A DNA stretch of 11,054 nucleotides from Planctomycetaceae bacterium (GTDB taxonomy: Bacteria; Planctomycetota; Planctomycetia; Pirellulales; Pirellulaceae), in the NCBI GenBank assembly GCA_002685655.1, contig NYXM01000169.1:1-11054 (forward strand). Direction: 5' to 3'. The notes beneath the pieces are model-generated. The model ran no database searches and was not told the origin of the DNA. It was given only the letters and a program-made list of their open reading frames with translations. Shown here one piece after another: positions 1 through 6,000 of the stretch (the first letter of the stretch is position 1; every line of letters starts with the position of its first letter). The position numbers were made by a program, and so were the translations under genes.

Positions 1-665
1 GCATCTTCACGATCCACGTAATGCGCGTCGCAGGTGGCCACCAGAGGCAAACCCAACCGGTCGGCGACCCGAATCGCCCCGGCCGTCGCTTGCCGCTGAA
101 GATCAAGACCGTTGTTCATGATCTCGACAAAGTAGCGATCTCCAAACACGCCGTGAAACCACCGCGAAATCTCAATGGCATTCTGCAACTCTTCATCGCC
201 GCCGGCACCGCGGAGAATGGCGCGATTAAACTCGCTCGACAAACATCCGCTCAAACACACAATGCCCTCGTTGTGCTCTTGCAGCAGTTCCTTGTCGATG
301 CGTGGTTTGAAGTAGAACCCTTCCAACGATGCTGCGGAGGCCAGCTTGAGCAGATTCTTGAAGCCGATTCGGTTCTTCGCCAACAACGTCAGGTGGTAGC
401 TCGCCTCCTTCATGTTGCCGGCTTCTTTCTTCAGCCGGCTACCAGGTGCGATGTAGGCTTCGTATCCGATGATCGGATTAATGTCGACGGTCTTCGCCTT
501 CCGATAAAACTCGAGCGCGCCATGCAGATTGCCATGGTCGGTAAGGGCCAACGCATTCATCCCGCGCTGCTTGGCTCGAGTGACCAAGTTGTCGAGTGAA
601 CTGGCACCGTCCAACAAACTGTAATGGCTGTGGCAGTGCAGATGAACAAACGGGCGATTCGACAT
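1..665 (-). CDS. dnaE: DNA polymerase III subunit alpha, N-terminal part (partial)
   Basis: This is the start of the catalytic alpha subunit of the replicative DNA polymerase III. The frame is open from the ATG at 663-665 to the left edge, about 221 codons of a protein usually near 1100-1200 residues. The visible part is the PHP domain. Near the N terminus is HLHCHSHYSLLDG (residues 8-20), followed by ALTDHGNLHGALEFY (about 39-53), GYEAYIAPGSR and SGCLSSEFNRAIL. Close to the window edge is LPLVATCDAHYVDRED. All are characteristic of bacterial DnaE. No strong Shine-Dalgarno precedes the ATG, only a purine-rich GAAAGAG. The gene lies downstream of, and in the same direction as, the FHA gene, with about 304 bases between them. 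It belongs to the core chromosome and marks the non-mobile side of the tRNA junction. The identification is secure; only the 3' part is missing. Confidence 0.96.
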   Translation of the reverse strand, partial: MSNRPFVHLHCHSHYSLLDGASSLDNLVTRAKQRGMNALALTDHGNLHGALEFYRKAKTVDINPIIGYEAYIAPGSRLKKEAGNMKEASYHLTLLAKNRIGFKNLLKLASAASLEGFYFKPRIDKELLQEHNEGIVCLSGCLSSEFNRAILRGAGGDEELQNAIEISRWFHGVFGDRYFVEIMNNGLDLQRQATAGAIRVADRLGLPLVATCDAHYVDRED

Positions 666-969
666 GCTCTTTCGATCCGTCGTCTAAACCAGCGACCAGT
701 CAGAATGGCCACCTGATCCAAGCATCCGTACGTGGGGTTGGAACCGTCCGTTGCATTGGTCACGGACGCCAGCTGGGGCCAGCCTGATTTTAAGCAAGTT
801 GCGACGCTCGCCAAGCGGTCGCAAAAACGAAACTGCTTGGCAGGTGACAAATCGTGCGCAACTCAACGCAAACTACGCTCATTCTATCCGTAGCGTAAAT
901 CCCCTCAGTGAAGAATTCACAGTGCGACGGAGATCCGTAATCTCTTTACGCGTCGAAGAGGAACACGCA
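666..969. other. Intergenic region between the FHA gene and dnaE
   Basis: These 304 bases carry no convincing coding sequence on either strand; the short open frames here lack recognisable protein character. The region holds the candidate dnaE promoter listed separately. It also has a weak stem CTACG/CGTAG at 873-893 without a T-rich tail, so I do not call a terminator. Confidence 0.6.
787..814 (-). promoter_or_regulatory. Candidate sigma70-type promoter for dnaE
   Basis: Read on the minus strand, TTGGCG (809-814) is followed after 16 bases by TAAAAT (787-792). Transcription would start near 780 and leave a leader of about 115 bases before the dnaE ATG. The boxes match consensus at about 4 of 6 and 5 of 6 positions. 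No experimental support is available, and dnaE could also be read through from the FHA gene. Confidence 0.35.
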
Positions 970-1629
970 TCAGCCGGAACGGTTCGGATCACTGACACCA
1001 CGGAGATACTCGGCCAATCGAGACTGCAGGTCGACCAACCCTTGCCAATCGCTCTGTTCAAGAGCCACTCGATCGCCTTTACCGTCGGCTTCGACCGAAT
1101 CCAACAACTCGCGCACGCGGAGGTGGATAAATTCGAGCAGTTCGGCCAATTGCGCTGCTTGTCCCGGCGACATTCGGTCCGGAAGCTCGGGCGGATCCAT
1201 CGTGTTCAGCGGCGATTGAAGCTGGTCCTCGTAATTCAAATCGAAGTCGAGCGACTCGGGACGATCATCGGGATCGATGGTGGCACGTCCCGACGGTCCG
1301 CGTCGTTTGGCGCTGGCCAACCGTCGAGCGATCTCGTCACGGGAACCGAACAACAGTACGGAACGACCGATCGTCACCATGTCACCGAATCTCAGAATCC
1401 GCAACTGAATATCTTCACCGTTGACTTTGGTGCCGTTGGTGCTCTCCAAATCGGTCAGGACCAGTTTCTCGTGATCCTCTTGGATCTTGACATGAAACCG
1501 ACTGACTCGTTCGTCGTTCAACCGGATCGTATTCCCCTCTTCACGCCCGATGGTAACGGGCGGAGATAGATCGCCATACACGCGGCCACGATCGGCCCCG
1601 TCCAGCACGCGCAATGTAATCCCACCCAT
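970..1629 (-). CDS. FHA domain-containing protein
   Basis: A 219-residue cytoplasmic protein with an N-terminal forkhead-associated domain, which binds phosphothreonine peptides in signalling by Ser/Thr kinases. The FHA signature is complete. IGREEGN (residues 27-33) carries the conserved Gly-Arg, SRFH (43-46) the phosphate-binding Ser and the structural His, and STNGT (63-67) the conserved Asn-Gly. Residues about 105-150 are charged and proline-rich, probably disordered. Residues about 155-212 are predicted helical (LAELLEFIHLRVRELL and LVDLQSRLAEYL). The frame extends upstream to a TTG at 1707, but I chose the ATG at 1627-1629. The FHA fold begins immediately after it (GGITLRVLDGADRGR), and the upstream extension overlaps a plausible promoter. 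No clear Shine-Dalgarno is seen. FHA proteins of this kind are common in planctomycetes; the partner kinase is not in the window. Role beyond phosphopeptide binding is unknown. Confidence 0.9.
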   Translation of the reverse strand: MGGITLRVLDGADRGRVYGDLSPPVTIGREEGNTIRLNDERVSRFHVKIQEDHEKLVLTDLESTNGTKVNGEDIQLRILRFGDMVTIGRSVLLFGSRDEIARRLASAKRRGPSGRATIDPDDRPESLDFDLNYEDQLQSPLNTMDPPELPDRMSPGQAAQLAELLEFIHLRVRELLDSVEADGKGDRVALEQSDWQGLVDLQSRLAEYLRGVSDPNRSG

Positions 1630-1677
1630 GTGTGCGTTCACAATTGGAAGAAAACGAAGAGACTGTTCCAAGACCTC

Positions 1678-1707
1678 ATCATCCCATCCACGCGTTTGGC
1701 GGGTCAA
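1678..1707 (-). promoter_or_regulatory. Candidate promoter for the FHA gene
   Basis: On the minus strand, TTGACC (1702-1707) is followed after 18 bases by GATGAT (1678-1683). This predicts a transcript start near 1671 and a leader of about 42 bases before the ATG at 1629. The -35 box is good (5 of 6) and the -10 box weak (4 of 6). It supports the shorter FHA start over the TTG at 1707, which would lie inside the -35 box. Confidence 0.35.
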
Positions 1708-1807
1708 GTCAGAACGATAGAATTCCCAAAGATTTTCGCGGCCCCAGACCGAAGGATCAGGCCATGATCTTCAGAACTGTCGGTGCAAGATGCAAATTCG
1801 GCCCCAA

Positions 1808-1836
1808 TTGCAATTTCCGCACCAAGACCCTATCTT
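1808..1836 (+). promoter_or_regulatory. Sigma70-type promoter of the tRNA-Arg gene
   Basis: TTGCAA (1808-1813) and TATCTT (1831-1836) are separated by exactly 17 bases. The predicted start, near 1843, is three bases before the mature tRNA 5' end at 1846. Placement immediately before the tRNA and the ideal spacing make this one of the better promoter calls in the window. Confidence 0.65.
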
Positions 1837-1845
1837 GCTGAAGAC

Positions 1846-1919
1846 GCGCCCGTGGCGCAACTGGATAGCGCATCGGTCTTCGGAACCGAGGGTTGCAGGT
1901 TCGAATCCTGCCGGGCGTG
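1846..1919 (+). tRNA. tRNA-Arg, anticodon TCG
   Basis: The full cloverleaf can be folded by eye. The acceptor stem is GCGCCCG (1846-1852) with CGGGCGT (1912-1918), with a G-U first pair. The D stem is GCGC (1855-1858) with GCGC (1868-1871). The anticodon stem is TCGGT (1873-1877) with ACCGA (1885-1889) around the loop CTTCGGA. The five-base variable loop is followed by the T arm, GCAGG/CCTGC around TTCGAAT. The anticodon at 1880-1882 is TCG, reading CGA arginine codons. The discriminator is G1919 and CCA is not encoded. The gene has its own promoter just upstream. Its 3' end abuts an integrase gene, the usual arrangement when a mobile element has integrated into a tRNA gene and regenerated its 3' part. 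Confidence 0.95.
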
Positions 1920-1945
1920 CTTACTCAAAGCGAATTGAGTAAAGC
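1895..1945. other. Probable attachment-site junction at the tRNA 3' end
   Basis: The T arm and 3' acceptor strand of the tRNA (1895-1919) sit directly against the integrase stop codon (1925-1927 on the minus strand). Tyrosine recombinases of islands commonly use the tRNA T arm and 3' end as the crossover segment, so the att core is expected here. No second copy of the tRNA 3' end was found elsewhere in the window, so the exact core cannot be defined. The call rests on position only. Confidence 0.5.
1921..1942. repeat. Perfect 8-bp inverted repeat at the tRNA/integrase junction
   Basis: TTACTCAA (1921-1928) and TTGAGTAA (1935-1942) are exact reverse complements around the six-base spacer AGCGAA. 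The repeat starts two bases after the tRNA and contains the integrase stop codon. No T-run follows in either direction, so it does not look like a simple intrinsic terminator. A recombinase core-binding symmetry or an RNA-processing hairpin are possible alternatives. Confidence 0.6.
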
Positions 1946-2881
1946 CTTTAGCTTTAGAAGCTCCTCAGCGTTCAGTTGAGGAGCTTCTTCTGTTCCCCCC
2001 ATTAATCCCCCCACTAATTCGTTTTTCGTGCGCGCTTCGCTGAGCTTTTCGTTGATCTCCGTCGCTGCCGACTGCGCTGCGCGTGTTGCTCCGTAGAAGC
2101 GTTCCGTGGTGCTAAAGTCCTTGTGCCGCATGACGAGCTTCAGTGTTTCAGCTGAGACGCCGGCGTTGATGAGCCGCTGAGCACACCCGCGACGGAGATC
2201 GTGTGCGGATGCATATTTTAGGCGCTTGCCACTCTCCTCGTCCGGCTGCTGGACAATGATGCCGGCCGCTTCGCCAATCCGGGCAATGATCCGACTGACG
2301 TGCTCTTTCGTCAGCCGCTCGACGGAGCGCCTGGCAACATAGGACTGACTGCTGTCTGCCCTTTTGCGAACCTGGTTCATCCTGCGGACGCCTATTTCGC
2401 CCGATCGACGTTTCGACGTGCTCCGACGGATGCCGGCCTCTTTGAACCAGTTGCGAATGCTGGCCTCGGTCACTCCGCAAGCACGTGCGATCGCGGAATT
2501 GTTGTAGTCTTCTGCGAAGGCTGCAAGATCCTCGGTAACCGGCTTGCACCATTCCGGCTGCGTCGTAATCAGATAGTCGATCGGCTCAGGGTTCACTACC
2601 CATCCTTGCCGATCATTCTTCGGCGTCTTCGCGAGCAACTCCTGCAGGCCCGGAAGCATTGGGATCTCCTGCGTCTTCTTGTTCTTTTGGCTCGACGGGA
2701 TCGCCAGGGTGGGGAAGTGTCCCTTTCTCGTCGGCCATATCCTCGTCAAACCATGAACACGATCAGACAGTGTCCTGGCGCAGCCTGATGTGGCGATGGT
2801 CACGGACTGTGGAATTGGATTGCCAAACCGGTCGGTATGACCGTGGCTTGACGACCAGTCTGCGGATCGCCACTTTTCCAA
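1925..2881 (-). pseudogene. Tyrosine recombinase (integrase), 5'-truncated or frameshifted
   Basis: This 318-codon frame encodes the C-terminal catalytic part of a phage-type tyrosine recombinase. Visible features are the beta-hairpin lysine region QKNKKTQEIPMLPG (residues 65-78), HDLRR (227-231, the His/Arg pair of box II), MRHKD (251-255) and a nucleophile Tyr in ERFYG (Y263). Residues about 125-155 read as a helix-turn-helix-like insertion (AIARACGVTEASIRNWF). There is no SAM-like N-terminal DNA-binding domain and no in-frame first catalytic Arg. In the next frame, 2721-2756 encodes SWFDEDMADEKG and 2766-2786 encodes RLRQDTV, which resemble the missing box I. That frame has a stop at 2763-2765. 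I therefore read the gene as decayed by frameshift and nonsense change, with the first roughly 50 residues of the annotated frame probably out of frame. It lies six bases from the tRNA. It could still be expressed as a truncated protein. Confidence 0.65.
1956..1988. repeat. Perfect 12-bp inverted repeat in the integrase 3' end
   Basis: AGAAGCTCCTCA (1956-1967) and TGAGGAGCTTCT (1977-1988) pair perfectly around a nine-base loop. The repeat lies within the last codons of the integrase, which encode the segment around NAEELLKL. It lies 14 bases from the junction hairpin at 1921-1942, making a two-hairpin cluster next to the presumed attachment site. Coding constraint may explain part of it, but a 12-bp perfect stem is unusual. 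Confidence 0.6.
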
Positions 2882-2885
2882 ACGA

Positions 2886-2906
2886 CGATCGGTAAACCGA
2901 TCGGTA
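2886..2906. repeat. Overlapping inverted and direct GATCGGTA repeats
   Basis: CGATCGGT (2886-2893) and ACCGATCG (2896-2903) form an 8-bp inverted repeat with a two-base centre. The same bases also form a direct repeat, GATCGGTA at 2887-2894 and 2899-2906, spaced 12 bases start to start, about one helical turn. This geometry suits a dimeric DNA-binding protein. No binding protein is identified. Confidence 0.5.
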
Positions 2907-2909
2907 GGG

Positions 2910-2934
2910 GATCGTCAAAAGGAACTTGACGATC
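2910..2934. repeat. 9-bp inverted repeat GATCGTCAA / TTGACGATC
   Basis: GATCGTCAA (2910-2918) and TTGACGATC (2926-2934) are exact reverse complements around a seven-base spacer. The repeat follows directly on the GATCGGTA repeats and shares the GATCG core, so the two may be one composite binding region. Confidence 0.5.
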
Positions 2935-2970
2935 GGACAGAGGATCGGTGCGGCGAACGAGTCAGATGGT

Positions 2971-3012
2971 GACTGCAACAAGTCGCGTTAGCAAATGGCG
3001 ATTGTTGCAGTC
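2971..3012. repeat. Long hairpin, 11 + 4 bp, downstream of the helicase gene
   Basis: GACTGCAACAA (2971-2981) pairs perfectly with TTGTTGCAGTC (3002-3012). The stem continues after one bulged G with TCGC (2983-2986) against GCGA (2998-3001), leaving an 11-base loop. It is the strongest secondary structure in the non-coding part of the window. It lies about 86 bases past the helicase stop codon on the minus strand and has no T-run after it. It could be a transcript 3'-end or stability element, a recombination site or part of a small RNA; nothing in the sequence decides. Confidence 0.55.
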
Positions 3013-3097
3013 CACAATTCGTTGTCGCTTCACGCGAACCCAGTATTTCGCCAGACTCGCATATCCTCGACCTGATGCAGTTCACGAAATCCCGGGT

Positions 3098-6000
3098 CTA
3101 CACGTCCTTCATCGATAGGCTAATCCCTTTCGACGTCTCGTCGAGCACTTTCACCGTAACCTCCGCGCCTTCCTGAACGTGGTCTCGAATGTCTGCCACA
3201 AAAGCGTTCGCAATCTGGCTAATGTGTACAAGGCCTGGGCGGCCTCGGCCAATGTCAACGAACACGCCAAGACCATCCCTAATTTCCGAAACACGGCCTT
3301 GCAGTACCTGCCCGACCGATAGTGGAACGGGGCCTCGTGACGGTGCCGTTTGCAGCGCTTTCATGCTGAGACCGATTTTTTGTTGTGCTGCATCAACGCT
3401 GATCACCTTCACAGTCGCTGACTGGCCTACAGCGAGCATGTCCTCAGGATGATTCGGCCGTTGCCAACTCATCTCTGACACATGTACGAGACCGCTAACA
3501 CCGGGTGCCACTTCGACGAACGCCCCGAAATCCGTCACATTGTTGACGGTTCCGTTTACCATATCGCCGACCTGGAACTTCTTCCACGCATCCTGTTCAG
3601 CTCCCGACTGAGCCTTGAATGTAGCAACCGGCTTCAGGGAATTCGTCTGTGCCCACCAATCCCACACCTTCTCATGCCATTTGCGATTGGCCGACAGTTT
3701 CAGCAGCTTGTCACGAACAGGGGATAGGATCGGTTTCCTTTTCGATTGGACTGTTCCCTTGTTCTCCAGCCACTCGATCGAATCGATGACGCGAAAGAAC
3801 TTATCCAGATCTTGGTGCTCGCCGATCTCGTCAAGATCAACCGGTAGCTTCAGTGACTGTTGGTCGTCGGACGGCAACACGCATAGTAGAAGCGGGGCAT
3901 CCTGAATCGCATCCTCGCGTGAAGCGATGACATTGAATTGGAGAAGCCGGTCCATTCTTTGTGTGAATCTGAAAACCAATCCGGTCGTAGGTTCCCCTCC
4001 GTCAACGACAATGTTCACAATGTCGCCATTCGGTCCACGAGTCCCACGGATATGTGCTGGTACCGCTGGCGCCTTTTTGCCCTTGCTGCGAACCGACTTC
4101 GGCTTGATCTGTCCCCACGCATGAAGAACCTGCGGAATGCGAGTAGCCCGAAGCAGCCAATCCGATGCGTCGAATCCTGTAACAGTTACTTCGAACACCG
4201 CATCAGCCGGTACCATCTCGGCGAATTCATTGTCGAATCTGTTCAATGATAGATCGCAATGCCCCAACACAACACGAACTCCCGTTTCAATTTCTCGGCA
4301 GGCGATGTAAGAGGGTCCCCAACCGCGAACAACTTCGACGACCTTGATCTGCACCACCCCTTGCTTTTCAGCCGTTTTCTTCAGTTTCTCAATCGCTTCC
4401 GTGGGTGGGGCGACCGGCTCAACTAACACGCGCCGGTCTTCCCCGTTACCCTCAAATGCGACGACTTGAACAATGCCAGTCTCCAAGGGCAAATCTCGAC
4501 CACCAGCGGAATTGACACGCACCCAAGGATTCGCGTTTTCATTCTGGTTTGGCGATTGAAGTTCAGATGACAGTGCATCAGCCGGGCGTGCGTCCTTTTG
4601 AGGCGACTTTCGCACAACTGCATTTTCTTTTTCCCTCGCCTCCGCGTCTCCTTTTTCCTCATACTGCGGCTCCTGGTTCGAGTCGATGACGGCCCCTCGG
4701 GCCAAGCTCGCAAGTCCTCCGTCTTCCGTGTCATCCGAAATGATCGCATCGTCAGTCGCCGTCTCGCCGTCTTCAGACTCCGAGGATGCAATGGGGTGCT
4801 CGTCTGGGCCGTCCTTCAAAATCTCGATGCGTTGCATCAGCCGCGCTTCGCCATCGTGCCGGAATCTACAACGCACATACGAGCCGATCGGGTATTCGTC
4901 CCAAAGTGCCCAGTGATCATGGTGACTCGGGCCGATGATTTGACCATCGGAATCGCGAAGCCTTAAGGCCACTTTTCGCACAAAGCCCGACCAAGGGCGC
5001 GCCGCTTTCGACGCCTTCGGCAACCCCCACTCGACGCACTCGACCAAGTTGGATAGCGCGGGAAACCCTCTCGCCGAAAATCGCCGAAACGCGATGACGC
5101 GGTCGGTCCTCGGGGGTGGGACCAAACCGTCAAGGTCAATGCCGGAATGATCGAGGGATTGGCCTTCTGAGCAAGCGTCTGCCGGGCGAAAGCTCCCGGA
5201 ATCAGTGCGTTCGTATATTAAATCTCCAAGCGCATACGAGAACACAGCCCGAACCCGGGGAGCAAGTTCTGGAAGCACCGGCCGAAGTTCCGATGACTTC
5301 TTGTTGAAAGACAGAGTTCTTAGAGCATCCTTACGGGCAGCCTTCGCGGCTTTGAGAACTGCGTGGCTCACGAAGTGTTTCTCCGCCCACGCGCGCGGCC
5401 GGTCTTCACGTTTTTTAGCCAGCGACTGGTCGTCGACGGCGCGTTCCCAAGCGGCATACACCTTCAGGACCACGTCAAGATCGTCGATGCAGCCTGCCCG
5501 CAATGCCAGTAGATACCGCCGGGCACGATCCCTTGCATCGGCGTCCCACTTCCAATTGAACTCGAACAGGTTGTTTTTGGGCTGGTTGCCGATCAAACTG
5601 CTCCCACCTTGTAAGAGCTTCATCGCTGTGATGGCCTCAATTGCACACGCCAACTGGTCGGCCAGCATGATCGCCGTTGCCTCGGTCATGCTGCCGATGT
5701 ACGGTTCGATCTCCAAACCGAGCACTGTGAGGTCACCTTGCTCGTCCAACGCGCCGCGCTGTTGGTGAGACGCGTATGCCCGTTTGAGTTCCTCACGGAA
5801 TGTGGCCGCCGTTTCGCTGTACGCGTCGTCGCCCGTAGAGAATGCGGCGGGAAACATAAAGCTACACGGATCTGCAATCCCACAGCCAACTGCTTTGAGC
5901 ACGCTCTGCTCCGAATTCTCACGAATTGACGCCGGCGGTGTGTGCGGAGGCATGCCATTATACATTTCCTCCGTGTAGAGCGGAAAAACCCAGCCGGGCG

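Larger units (their letters stand above)
2882..3097. other. Palindrome-rich region between integrase and helicase
   Basis: No coding sequence is supported in these 216 bases. The region carries four GATCGG motifs within about 62 bases (2887-2892, 2899-2904, 2931-2936, 2943-2948) and three inverted repeats, listed separately. Positions upstream of an integrase are where arm-type recombinase sites, excisionase sites or operators would be expected. Most of this region also lies downstream of the helicase stop, so some hairpins may act as transcript ends or processing signals. Confidence 0.5.

Noticed and set aside
751..1569. Long plus-strand frame of 272 codons opposite the FHA gene
   Set aside because: It is the antisense shadow of the FHA gene. 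The minus-strand product has a complete FHA signature, while the plus-strand product has no recognisable motif.
1921..1942. Hairpin as an intrinsic terminator for the tRNA
   Set aside because: There is no T-rich tail after the stem on the plus strand.
2763..2981. 72-codon minus-strand frame upstream of the integrase as a separate gene
   Set aside because: Only its last few codons resemble integrase box I, and the rest crosses the palindrome cluster; it is better read as part of the decayed integrase region.
4170..4179. Ten-base match (TCGAATCCTG) to the tRNA T arm, a possible second attachment site
   Set aside because: It is short, lies within helicase coding sequence and does not extend into the acceptor strand, so it is most likely chance.
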